Under the pieces are notes generated by a model that did no database searches, was not told where the DNA came from, and worked only from the letters and a program-made list of their open reading frames with translations. From assembly GCA_041750975.1 (NCBI GenBank), contig JBGSYN010000009.1, positions 1 through 64,000 of the forward strand: DNA of 64,000 nt, written 5' to 3'. The stretch is from JBGSYN01 sp041750975 (lineage in GTDB: Bacteria > Pseudomonadota > Alphaproteobacteria > Geminicoccales > Geminicoccaceae). Each line of letters begins with the position of its first letter. Within the stretch, counting starts at the first letter, position 1. Both the position numbers and the translations under genes were made by a program. Shown here piece after piece: positions 1 to 7,591 of this stretch.

Positions 1-277
1 TCACGTCCGCCTCCATCCGATCCGCCCGCACCTCTCGCCAGAAGGCGATGACGATGGCCTCGACAAACTGCCGTTCCATCGCACACCTGGGCTTTAAGTC
101 CTTCCTGATCTCCGCCGCGAACGCCACGAACTCCTCGACCGACTCCTCCGGCAACAACCTGAACGTCTCCGCCCGAAGCCCGTGCTTCAACGCATTCATC
201 GCCGATCTGGCCTTGCCTTCCGGTGTCTTGGGTCCTCGCTTCTTGGGACCGGGCTCGGCTAGGGCTTCAGAGGTCAT
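1..277 (-). CDS. Hypothetical protein, truncated by the window edge
   Basis: An open frame runs leftwards off the window. It starts at an ATG (complement of 275-277), with in-frame GTG codons a few residues upstream, and stays open for 92 codons. The N-terminus contains GPKTPEGKARSAMNALKHG followed by a Leu-Arg-rich stretch. I recognise this as a widespread small proteobacterial hypothetical family with a KTPEGK..MNALKHG signature, often multicopy and near mobile or variable DNA. Its function is not known to me. The C-terminus lies outside the window. Confidence 0.6.
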   Translation of the reverse strand, partial: MTSEALAEPGPKKRGPKTPEGKARSAMNALKHGLRAETFRLLPEESVEEFVAFAAEIRKDLKPRCAMERQFVEAIVIAFWREVRADRMEADV

Positions 278-457
278 GATCACACTCACATGATTGGTTT
301 GCTACAAGTATAGGTTACTAGTCCTAACTATGCAACATCTTCCCTGCTGCCCAAACCGTCGCCGCTTCATCCTTCCTTAACCTTCCACCGCTAGGATCAA
401 GCCCATCGACACCGGTACTCGATTCGCTCTTTTGACAAGTGAAGTGACCGCAGGAGT

Positions 458-480
458 GTGAGGATGGCGTCCATCCTCAC
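458..480. terminator. Perfect 10-bp inverted repeat, possible terminator
   Basis: GTGAGGATGG and CCATCCTCAC form a perfect 10-bp stem with a 3-nt loop. No T-run follows on either strand, so this is only a candidate terminator. It lies just downstream (minus strand) of the decayed fumarase-beta remnant and could be the original end of the fumarase operon. Apart from this hairpin, 278-577 contains no gene that I can support. Confidence 0.4.
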
Positions 481-577
481 CCTACAGGCCCGGCCGGACC
501 GGCATCGGGCGGTCGGAAGGCCATGCTGACCTGTGCCAAAGGGGGTTTTCCGGCCTCCCTTTGCAGCATGGCGTCAG

Positions 578-705
578 CGGGACGAGGCCTTGATGGAGTC
601 GGTCCATGCCGGCGTTGACCAGGATGTTTTGCGGCCCAACGAATTGGGTTTACCGAAGGTCCCGTTCGACGAGAAAGGATTCGAATGTTCATCCATCGCC
701 TTATG
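578..705 (-). pseudogene. Remnant of a second fumarase beta subunit C-terminus
   Basis: One minus-strand frame reads FESFLVERDLR, a stop codon, then TQFVGPQNILVNAGMDRLHQ. The intact fumarase beta gene next door has FGPFLVDSDLNGNSLFDQQN followed by TLINAGIDKLYEGL in the same order. The match covers about 35 codons, with one in-frame stop and no trace of the upstream three quarters of the gene. This is a decayed, non-functional duplicate of the beta-subunit end, in the same orientation and about 80 bp downstream of the real gene. It may come from a tandem duplication or from replacement of the original beta gene by a paralogue. Confidence 0.7.
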
Positions 706-781
706 GGTGCCTGGGTTCGTTTGTGCCACGATGCACGCGAAAGGTTGGGCCGCTGCCCTTCGTAACGCTCGTTGTTTCGGT

Positions 782-1441
782 TCAGATGACTTCGTGGGTT
801 TTGTCTTGTTCCTCGCCGTAGCGGCGCAGGGCCGGGGGGCGTAAGCCTTCGTAGAGCTTGTCGATACCCGCATTGATGAGGGTGTTCTGCTGGTCGAACA
901 GCGAATTGCCGTTGAGGTCGCTATCGACGAGGAAGGGGCCGAACTTTTCGACGTCGAGCACCCACATGGCCTGGGCGATGCCGAGCTCCTCGAGCCAGTG
1001 GGCATCGACGATGCGCTTGATGCCGCGGCCGAGGAGGGCGCCGGTGCCGTAGCCGACGGTGGTGAGGTAGATGGCGTCGTTGGGGACGAAGTAGGTTTTG
1101 TAGTCTTCGGCGCTCATGCCGCCTTTGCCGATGATGATCTTGGTCCGGGCGAGTTCGAACCAGCGGGTCAACCATTTGGCGAAGCGGAAGCTTGCCGTCG
1201 CGGTGACGGCGCCGATGGTGTAGCTGCCGTCCGCATTGACCCTGGCGGCTGGGGAGCAGTGGAAATTGACGTTGGAGATCGAGGCGAGATCGACTGGCGG
1301 CGGCACCTGATCGTCGAGAATGCGTCGATAGAGGCTTTCCCGGCCGGTATAGATGATGCCGTTAAGGTAGACTGCCGTGCCGCATTCGAGCTTTTTCAGC
1401 TCTTCGGTGGCGAAGGGCAGGTCGAGGTGGACGGTTTTCAT
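782..1441 (-). CDS. Class I fumarate hydratase / tartrate dehydratase-type, beta subunit
   Basis: A 219-residue protein matching the beta (C-terminal) domain of iron-sulfur class I hydro-lyases, such as two-subunit fumarase and L(+)-tartrate dehydratase TtdB. Visible family features are the IIIGKGGM motif, the segment following it (AIYLTTVGYGTGALLGRGIK) and the C-terminal NTLINAGIDKLYEGL. With the alpha subunit it should hydrate fumarate to malate; mesaconase or tartrate dehydratase activity is possible from sequence alone. It is the last gene of the succinate dehydrogenase-fumarase operon but is separated from its alpha partner by 917 bp filled mainly by a tandem repeat. That may require its own promoter or read-through across the array. 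Confidence 0.88.
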   Translation of the reverse strand: MKTVHLDLPFATEELKKLECGTAVYLNGIIYTGRESLYRRILDDQVPPPVDLASISNVNFHCSPAARVNADGSYTIGAVTATASFRFAKWLTRWFELARTKIIIGKGGMSAEDYKTYFVPNDAIYLTTVGYGTGALLGRGIKRIVDAHWLEELGIAQAMWVLDVEKFGPFLVDSDLNGNSLFDQQNTLINAGIDKLYEGLRPPALRRYGEEQDKTHEVI

Positions 1442-1603
1442 TCGGCGTGCTCCGGCATGATTACTTTTCGGCCACCGTCATCGCCACGGGGTATCATCGA
1501 CGACCCCAGGGTGACGACGCCCCGTTGACCCTCTTCGCGCATTCGACCATCCTTTTGAGCCGATTGCTCACTATGTATTGGGCGCTTTCACCATCGAGTT
1601 CCG

Positions 1604-1628
1604 GGCGGCGCTCGAAAAGCGCGCCGCC
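1604..1628. terminator. GC-rich hairpin between repeat array and fumarase beta gene
   Basis: GGCGGCGC and GCGCCGCC can pair around a loop of about eight bases (TCGAAAAG plus flanks). It lies at the beta-gene end of the repeat array. No T-tract follows, so a terminator or attenuator role is only a guess. Confidence 0.25.
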
Positions 1629-1654
1629 ACCGGGTGCAATCGCCAGTCTTCCCC

Positions 1655-2365
1655 CGTGGTCATGGTGCGAGTTCGACCCGCGGTCATTCGTCGTGACTGG
1701 CCGCGCATCGTTCTGCAGGCCTGATCCTCGGTCGTTCGCCGTATCTGGCCGGGTTTCATTCGGCAGGCCTGATCCACGGTCATTCGTCGTACGTGGCTGG
1801 GTGTCGTTCTGCAGGCCCGATTCACGGTCGTTCGTTGTTCCTGGCCAAGTGTCGTTCAACGGCCCTGATCCATGATCATTCGTCGTATCTGGCCAGGTGT
1901 CGTTCTGCGGACCCGCTCCGCGGTCATTCTTGGTACCTGGCCAGATGTTGTTCGGCGAGCCTGCTCCGCGGTCATTCGTCGTATCTGGCCGGGTGTCGTT
2001 CTGCGGGCCTGCTGCGCGGTCATGGGTCGTCCCTGGCCGGATGTCGTTCTTTGCGCGTGCACCACGGTCATTTGTCGTACTTGGCTCGGTATCATGCGAC
2101 AGCCCTGACCCGGGTGTCATCCTGCGGGCCCGGCCTCGGTCGTTCGCCGGCCATCGCCGGGCGTCACTCGCCAATCTTTGCCAGTGGTCGTTCTGCACAC
2201 TTGGCCCACTCTCATTCGTGGTACCTGGCTGGGTATCGTTCTGCGGGCCCGCTCCATGATCATTTGTTATACTTGGCCGGGTTTCATTTGGCGGCCCTGA
2301 TGACCCGGGGTCATCCCGCGGGCCTGACCTGCGGTCGTTCGCCCGCTATCTCGTGGGGTCATTCG
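1655..2365. repeat. Tandem array of degenerate 24-bp units (48-bp higher-order unit)
   Basis: The core TC(A/G)TTC recurs with near-constant 24-bp spacing at 1660, 1684, 1732, 1780, 1828, 1876, 1924, 1972, 2020, 2068, 2140, 2164, 2188, 2212, 2236, 2260, 2284, 2335 and 2359, with the intervening half-units in phase. One slip of 3 bp occurs near 2308. Two alternating 24-bp halves make a 48-bp unit. One half is close to GGTCATTCGTCGTATCTGGC plus four bases; the other is close to TGTCGTTCTGCGGGCCTGCT plus four. The period is divisible by three and units lack stop codons, so several frames stay open with 8- or 16-residue protein-like repeats; I regard those as artefacts. The array ends exactly over the stop codon of the fumarase alpha gene. 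Confidence 0.9.
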
Positions 2366-3327
2366 GCGGCCTCCAGCATGTGTTCCCACTCGACGCTGTC
2401 GCGGCGGTGGTAGGGGGTGAACCAGTTCGGATCGGTCCTGTAGTCGATGCGGCCATCCGGGAAGACCCGGGCGACGGCGCGGCGCGAGCTGAGGCAGAAG
2501 GCATGGACGCTCATCGGCATGCCGCCGGTGTGGGTGTAGGCGATCTCGACATGGCAATCGACGACCATGGATTTGCCGACAAAGCCCATCGGGCCCATGC
2601 CGATCCTGTTGCCGAGCTGCTTGAGTTCGGCCTCGAGTTCGGCGACGACCGGATCGGGATGGACGCTGCCGACCGTGCGCAGGCAGGCCGCCTGCTTGCC
2701 GATGGTCATCGATGTGTCCTTGGAGCCGCCGAGACCGATGCCGACAATCGCCGGCTGGCAGGCCAGGCCGCGGCGGCCGAACTGCACCATGACGTCGAGG
2801 AAGAAGCGCTTGATGCCGTCGATGCCGTCGCCCGGGAAGAGCATGCGGTAATCGGTGCCGAAGAGGCCGCCCTTGTGCACGGTGGTGAGGTCGATCCAGT
2901 CGGCGTCGGGCTCGAAGCTATAGTCGATCTCGGGTGCCAGGACGCCGACATTGTTGTTGTTGTCGTGGCGGGTCAGCGGATGGACGCGGTTGGGCCGAAG
3001 CGGCACGTCGTATGTGGCGCTCGCGGTGGCTCTCCGGATGGCGGCCTCGAGAGCGACCCCGCCGCCTTCGGGCCGCGCCTCGTTGCCGAACTTGACGAAA
3101 AAGCGGGGCAGGCCGGTATCCGCGCACATCGCCCGGCGGTCGGTTTCGGCCGCATCCCAGTTCTCGACCATGGCCTCGAGAACAAAACGCGACAGCTCCT
3201 CGGTTTCGGTTGCGGCCATGGCTTTGATGCCGTCCCGATAGTCCTCGGGGATGACGATGGCGGCACGGGCCATGATTTCGCGGGCGGCAGCTTCAAGGGC
3301 GACAAGCGGGATCTCGGACATGGTCAT
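2359..3327 (-). CDS. Class I fumarate hydratase / tartrate dehydratase-type, alpha subunit
   Basis: A 322-residue protein with the N-terminal domain of [4Fe-4S] class I hydro-lyases. Candidate cluster cysteines are in MCADTGLPRFF, GLACQPAIVGIG and HAFCLSS. The VGIGLGGSKD loop is characteristic of the family. It pairs with the beta subunit encoded across the repeat array and should interconvert fumarate and malate in the cytoplasm. Its start overlaps the end of the flavoprotein gene by 4 bp, indicating translational coupling. Its last codons and stop lie in a unit of the 24-bp repeat, so the array abuts or has slightly rewritten the C-terminus. Confidence 0.9.
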   Translation of the reverse strand: MTMSEIPLVALEAAAREIMARAAIVIPEDYRDGIKAMAATETEELSRFVLEAMVENWDAAETDRRAMCADTGLPRFFVKFGNEARPEGGGVALEAAIRRATASATYDVPLRPNRVHPLTRHDNNNNVGVLAPEIDYSFEPDADWIDLTTVHKGGLFGTDYRMLFPGDGIDGIKRFFLDVMVQFGRRGLACQPAIVGIGLGGSKDTSMTIGKQAACLRTVGSVHPDPVVAELEAELKQLGNRIGMGPMGFVGKSMVVDCHVEIAYTHTGGMPMSVHAFCLSSRRAVARVFPDGRIDYRTDPNWFTPYHRRDSVEWEHMLEAAE

Positions 3328-5114
3328 TCAGCGGCGGCAACCGCTGCCTTCTGATTGGCGGCCTGCCCTTGATCCGAGACCTCTCGGTCAAGCAGGCTCT
3401 CGCCAGGTCTCACATGGGTAAAGACGACCGGTTCGTTGCGGATCTCGAAATTGTCATTCTCGAGCCGGACAGATGTGAAGGTCGAGCGTTCGAGATCGCC
3501 GGTTGCCGGATGATCCTCGCGGAAATGAGCGCCTCTGCTGTCGGTGCGGGCGAGCGCCGCCTCGACGATGGCCCGGCTGGTGAGGATCAAGCTTTCGAGA
3601 TTAAGCCAGTCCTGCCAGGTGGGATTGAATGCTCGATCCTGGTCCGCCACTCCGGCGGCATCAAGTTCCGCCCGCAAATCATCGAGCTCGTTCCGGGCGG
3701 CCTTGAGCTCCGCTTCATGGCGCAGGATGCCGGTCTTCTCCCACATCAGATCGCCGAGGCGCTCGCGCAGTCCGGCAAGATCGCCAGTATTGCCGTCATT
3801 GGGGTTGCCGTCGAAGGGGGCGAGCGCCCGCTCGATAGCCTCGCCGATCACGGTCCAGTCGGGCGACGGCCAGCCGCCTACGGATTTCGTCGCGGCCGCC
3901 ATCGTCTTGCCGGCGATGCCGCCGAAGACGGTCGAATTGGCGACGCCATTGCCGCCGAGACGGTTGGCGCCATGCACCCCACCGGTATCCTCACCGGCCG
4001 CGAACAGGCCCGGGATGGCGGTGCCGCCATCGCCTTCGAAGACAACACCCCCCATCATGTAGTGGGCGGTCGGGACGACCTCGACGAGACCGCCCGCGAG
4101 ATCGAAGCCGCAATCGGCGCAGCGCTCGACCATGCCCTTGAAGCTTTTCCTGACATGGTCGGCGCCGAGATGGTTCATCTTGATGTAAAGCCCGCCATGG
4201 GGTGTCGTCCGGCCCTCGCGCATTTCCTGGAACATCGCACGGCTGACGATGTCGCGCGTGGCGCGCTCCGCCTTGGCGTCGTATCGTTCCATGAAACGGT
4301 TTCCAGCACCATCCAGGAGATGGCCGCCAGCGCCGCGCAGGCCCTCCTCGAGCACGGTGCCCGTCATCCTGGTGTGAGCGCCGGCCAGAAGGCCGGTCGG
4401 GTGAAACTGCACCATTTCCATGTCGCGCAAGGTCAGGCCGGCGCGCAGCGCCATTCCATAGCCGTCGCTCGACTTGTCGCCCGAGGGCGTGTGGTAGCGA
4501 TACATGGTGGGGCCGCCGCCGGTCGCCAGCAGCACCGCCTTGGCCTGGACCAGCCGAAAGCTGCCGGTGCGAATATCGATCATCAGAGCGCCCGCGATCC
4601 GCTCACCATCGGCCGAGGGTACGAGGGCGATGGCGCGATGTTCCTCGAGGCGATGGATCGGCCTGGCCCACACCTGCTCGGCAAGCCGGTTCATGATCTC
4701 GATGCCGGTGAGGTCGCCCTTGTGGACGGTCCGATCGAAGCTTTGCCCGGCGAACGCCTTTTGATGGATTGTGCCATCTTCATTGCGGTCGAAGAAGCAG
4801 CCCCAGCGGTTTTCGAGCTCGATCAGGCGGGGCACCGCATGGCTGACGAGCGTCCAGGCCAGCGCCTGGTTATTGATCCATTTGCCGCCTTCGATGGTGT
4901 CCATGAAATGACGCGGGATCGAATCGCCCGCGGCGATGGCGGCGTTGTAGCCGCCCTGGACCATGCGCGTGCAGCCGCTCTTGCCGAGCAGGCCCTTGAC
5001 CGCGATCGTCACCTCGAGTTCCGGGTCGGCGTCGGTTGCATGGAGTGCCGCCAGCAGCCCGGCGCCGCCGGCGCCCAGGATCAGGATATCGGTTCTGTGC
5101 TGCTCGATCTGCAT
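3324..5114 (-). CDS. Succinate dehydrogenase/fumarate reductase-type flavoprotein subunit
   Basis: A 596-residue FAD subunit that oxidises succinate or reduces fumarate. The N-terminus has the dinucleotide-binding ILILGAGGAGLLAA. Substrate-site residues are present: His238 in VQFHPTG, Arg287 in ERATRDIVSRA, His351 in HYMMGG and Arg385 in GANRLGGN. The position of the histidine that covalently binds FAD in SdhA/FrdA (SHTxxxQGG) is occupied here by Cys48 (GCTRMVQGG), so FAD is predicted to bind non-covalently, as in L-aspartate oxidase. It sits in an operon with an iron-sulfur subunit and two membrane anchors upstream and fumarase downstream. Direction of catalysis cannot be decided from sequence. 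Confidence 0.9.
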   Translation of the reverse strand: MQIEQHRTDILILGAGGAGLLAALHATDADPELEVTIAVKGLLGKSGCTRMVQGGYNAAIAAGDSIPRHFMDTIEGGKWINNQALAWTLVSHAVPRLIELENRWGCFFDRNEDGTIHQKAFAGQSFDRTVHKGDLTGIEIMNRLAEQVWARPIHRLEEHRAIALVPSADGERIAGALMIDIRTGSFRLVQAKAVLLATGGGPTMYRYHTPSGDKSSDGYGMALRAGLTLRDMEMVQFHPTGLLAGAHTRMTGTVLEEGLRGAGGHLLDGAGNRFMERYDAKAERATRDIVSRAMFQEMREGRTTPHGGLYIKMNHLGADHVRKSFKGMVERCADCGFDLAGGLVEVVPTAHYMMGGVVFEGDGGTAIPGLFAAGEDTGGVHGANRLGGNGVANSTVFGGIAGKTMAAATKSVGGWPSPDWTVIGEAIERALAPFDGNPNDGNTGDLAGLRERLGDLMWEKTGILRHEAELKAARNELDDLRAELDAAGVADQDRAFNPTWQDWLNLESLILTSRAIVEAALARTDSRGAHFREDHPATGDLERSTFTSVRLENDNFEIRNEPVVFTHVRPGESLLDREVSDQGQAANQKAAVAAAE

Positions 5115-5118
5115 GGGC

Positions 5119-5466
5119 TCAGAAGCTCACGACCAGAAAGACCAAGGCCAGGGCCATTGCAAAGCCGAAGCTTGCGGCGATCGCATTCTGTTGGCCCTGG
5201 GTCAGGCCAGCGAATTCGAGAAGAAGCAGGCGCAGCCCGCCCGCGAGGTGCACGGCCAGGAGCCCCATGAGAATGGTTTCGGCAAGCTTGACCAGCGGAT
5301 TGTCGGTCCAGCGGATAAAGGTCTCGAGCCGGGCCTCGCCTTCGATCGCGAGGCCGAGGGCGAGAAAATGGAGGGGCAGGAAGAGTGCCAGGCCCAACCC
5401 CGAGGCGCGATGTGCGATGAACGCCCAATAGGCCGGATGATTGCGCATGGCGAGGGCCGGCCTCAT
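5119..5466 (-). CDS. SdhC/FrdC-like membrane anchor subunit
   Basis: A 115-residue protein with three predicted transmembrane helices. HRASGLGLALFLPLHFLALG resembles the SdhC HRxTG quinone/haem region, and AVHLAGGLRLLLLE supplies another histidine that could ligate haem. It overlaps the preceding 107-residue membrane protein gene by 4 bp and lies 4 bp before the flavoprotein gene. It should anchor the complex in the inner membrane and help form the quinone site. Confidence 0.8.
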   Translation of the reverse strand: MRPALAMRNHPAYWAFIAHRASGLGLALFLPLHFLALGLAIEGEARLETFIRWTDNPLVKLAETILMGLLAVHLAGGLRLLLLEFAGLTQGQQNAIAASFGFAMALALVFLVVSF

Positions 5467-5786
5467 GTGACTGCGCCGATCGCACGGAAACCCAGAACCA
5501 GGGCCAGAAGGCCGAATCCTGTCGCCATGACGTCGACGCCGCGGGGCGAAAGGCTCGTCAATTCGCGGACGATGGCGCGAAGGCCGATACTGCCATGGGT
5601 CGCGGCCGCGATGACGAAAAGGCCGTAGAACAGGGTCCAGAACCAGCTGCCCTGGGTGCGCCCCAGGATTGCCGCGGCCGAAATGCCGCTTTGCGTCGCG
5701 TAGATGATGACAACGATATGGAGCAGCACGAGGGGGGCCAGGATGGCCGCACTCAGGCGCTGGGCCAGATAAAGCCAGGCCGTCAT
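5463..5786 (-). CDS. SdhD/FrdD-like membrane anchor subunit
   Basis: A 107-residue protein with three hydrophobic helices. The first contains AQRLSAAILAPLVLLHIVV and the second is followed by THGSIGLRAIVRE, matching the Arg/His pattern of SdhC/SdhD family anchors. It overlaps the iron-sulfur gene by 4 bp upstream and the second anchor gene by 4 bp downstream. Assignment as SdhD rather than SdhC rests on order and general resemblance only; the pair together replaces the usual anchors. Confidence 0.75.
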   Translation of the reverse strand: MTAWLYLAQRLSAAILAPLVLLHIVVIIYATQSGISAAAILGRTQGSWFWTLFYGLFVIAAATHGSIGLRAIVRELTSLSPRGVDVMATGFGLLALVLGFRAIGAVT

Positions 5787-6544
5787 CGAGGCCAGCCGAG
5801 TTTATGCCGGGTCACGGCGCGCTTGAGGCCGGCGATCGAGGCCGTCGGGTTGAGTTGTTTAGGGCAGGAATCGGTGCAGCTGCCGGTGCTGTGGCAGGAG
5901 GTACAGCCGCCGGTCCGGGCGATCGCCTCGAGCCGTGCCGGCCCGGCCTCGTCGCGGCGGTCGTTGTGCAGGGTCCAGGCGCGGTTGAGGGCCGCGGGAC
6001 CGAGATAGTCGGGGCTCCAGGCGACGACATCGCAGGCGGCGTAGCAGACCGCACAGCCGATGCACTCGATGCCGGCATCGGCCTCGCGTCGGCCCTTCTC
6101 GTCCGGTCGAACCGCGGCAAAATCCTCGGGCGGCGTCACGGCTGCGTGGAAGCGGCCGAAGGCGCGCTGCTGCTTGTCGAAGAAGGGTGTCAGATCGACC
6201 ACGAGATCGCGGATATGCGGCAGATTGCGCAACGGCTCCAGCACCAGCGTTCCATTCTGCGCAACTTTGTCGACATGGGTTCGGCAGCTCCAGCGCGGCT
6301 TGCCGTTGACCATCATGGCGCAGGTGCCGCACATGCCGACCCGGCAGGCGAACCGATAGGCGAGCCCGGGCTCCTGGTGGCGCTGAATGGCGGTGACGAC
6401 ATCGAGGACCGATTGGGCGGGCTGCCGTTCCACACTGAAATTCTGCAACGAACCCTCACTATGCCGGCCGCGCCAGACGCGTACCTTGAGGCTGCCGCTC
6501 ACGCGGCTTGGCGCTGGCTCGATCGGATCGGTTCGGGCATTCAT
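5783..6544 (-). CDS. Succinate dehydrogenase/fumarate reductase iron-sulfur subunit
   Basis: A 253-residue SdhB/FrdB-type protein. The N-terminal ferredoxin domain carries a [2Fe-2S] ligand set, Cys67-x4-Cys72-x2-Cys75 and Cys87 (CRVGMCGTC). The C-terminal domain has CIGCAVCYAAC (Cys161, 164, 167, 171) for a [4Fe-4S] cluster and a cysteine set near CTSCHSTGSCTDSCPK (Cys214-227) for the third cluster. It passes electrons between the flavin and the quinone site in the membrane anchors. It is the first gene of the operon, and the promoter is expected in the 111 bp shared with the divergent rhomboid gene. Confidence 0.9.
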   Translation of the reverse strand: MNARTDPIEPAPSRVSGSLKVRVWRGRHSEGSLQNFSVERQPAQSVLDVVTAIQRHQEPGLAYRFACRVGMCGTCAMMVNGKPRWSCRTHVDKVAQNGTLVLEPLRNLPHIRDLVVDLTPFFDKQQRAFGRFHAAVTPPEDFAAVRPDEKGRREADAGIECIGCAVCYAACDVVAWSPDYLGPAALNRAWTLHNDRRDEAGPARLEAIARTGGCTSCHSTGSCTDSCPKQLNPTASIAGLKRAVTRHKLGWPR

Positions 6545-6655
6545 AACAGGAACCTAGAATTCTCACCGTGCCGAAGCAATCTCCCCATGTCTGGGCTGGC
6601 CAGTGAGCGGCCTCGAGCCAGCGTTGCGGAAGACAAAAATGCGTTTCGTTTTCTA

Positions 6656-7354
6656 ATGATCCCGATTCGCGACGACAGCCGGATCTATCGACGACCGACC
6701 GTCACTTATAGCCTGATCGGTCTGTGTATCGCCGTTTTTATCTGGCAGGTGATGGGCGGGGTGCAGGGGATCAATCTCAGCGCCTACCGCCTCGGCATGA
6801 TCCCTGCGGCCATTCTAGGCCAGGAACTGCCCTTCGTCGTCGCCGGCACCCTACCGCCCGAGATCACGCTGTTCTCCTACATGTTCGTGCACGGCAGCTG
6901 GCTGCATCTGTTGAGCAACATGCTCTATCTCTGGATCTTCGCCAAAGCCGTCGAAGATCGGCTGCGCCATTCCGGGTTCATCGCGCTCTATCTCATGAGC
7001 GGCCTCGCGGCGGCGTTCGTCCAGATCATTCCCGATTATCAATCGGCTGTGCCGATGATCGGCGCCAGCGGCGCCATCTCCGGTATTCTTGGCGCTTATC
7101 TCGTCATGTTTCCGCATGCGCGTGTCCTCATCTTTATTCCGCTCAGTCCAATGATGGTGCATTTCGTTCGTGCACGAATACTATTGCTTATCTGGTTCAT
7201 CTTCCAGCTTTTTGTTGCCGTTGTTTATATGGATACTCAAGGCGATGTGGCTTGGTGGGCCCATATCGGCGGTTTCGTCTTCGGTGCCGGCGTCATCCTG
7301 ATCGGGCGGAACCTCTTCGACCTGAGACGCCTGCGGGCCCATCCCTGGGACTGA
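6656..7354 (+). CDS. Rhomboid family intramembrane serine protease
   Basis: A 232-residue polytopic membrane protein. The catalytic serine is Ser138 in GASGAISGILGAY and the catalytic histidine is His203 in WWAHIGGFVFG. The HGSWLHLLSNMLYLW segment is the typical rhomboid helix with a conserved His and Asn. It should cleave transmembrane substrates within the bilayer; no substrate can be inferred. The ATG at 6656 fits the usual short cytoplasmic N-terminus; the frame is open further upstream, but that stretch overlaps the divergent iron-sulfur gene and does not look like protein of this family. Confidence 0.9.
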   Translation: MIPIRDDSRIYRRPTVTYSLIGLCIAVFIWQVMGGVQGINLSAYRLGMIPAAILGQELPFVVAGTLPPEITLFSYMFVHGSWLHLLSNMLYLWIFAKAVEDRLRHSGFIALYLMSGLAAAFVQIIPDYQSAVPMIGASGAISGILGAYLVMFPHARVLIFIPLSPMMVHFVRARILLLIWFIFQLFVAVVYMDTQGDVAWWAHIGGFVFGAGVILIGRNLFDLRRLRAHPWD

Positions 7355-7591
7355 CATCATCCAGACGCTCAGTATTTCCGCGTATTTTGACGAAGAAAGA
7401 TAAAAATTGATCTAAAAATTATCCAAAATTCTATTTAAGTAATACGCTAAGTTTACTTCAAACGTTGAAATAAAAACTATTGCAAACGAAAATTAATGTA
7501 AGTAATGAGTGAATGTCTTTTGAAATTGGGTCGGCAGGACGGAGAGATGCTCCGCGGTCGACAGGGTCACAAGCTTCGCGGGAGTTGTTTC
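7355..7591 (+). promoter_or_regulatory. AT-rich promoter/leader region of rpfF
   Basis: This 237-bp stretch is far richer in A and T than its surroundings, especially about 7395-7505. One plausible promoter pair is TTGCAA, 17 bp, TAATGA ending just before 7510. The last part (7505-7591) can be translated in frame with rpfF from an ATG at 7505, but a good ribosome binding site (GGGAG) precedes only the ATG at 7592. Promoter elements are unproven. Confidence 0.4.

Noticed and set aside
1655..2365. Tandem array as a CRISPR
   Set aside because: Units are contiguous and degenerate with no unique spacers, and no cas genes are present.
1447..2413. Long open frames on both strands across the tandem array, encoding repetitive proteins with 8- or 16-residue periods
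   Set aside because: The 24-bp unit is a multiple of three without stops, so many frames stay open automatically. No frame shows a ribosome binding site or non-repetitive domain.
3369..5270. 633-codon plus-strand open frame antisense to the flavoprotein
   Set aside because: The minus strand encodes an unmistakable flavoprotein with all motifs. High GC content leaves the opposite strand open by chance. The same applies to 2353-3354 and 11789-12970.
5804..6655. N-terminal extension of the rhomboid reading frame
   Set aside because: It is antisense to the iron-sulfur subunit, and the protein homology begins only at the ATG at 6656.
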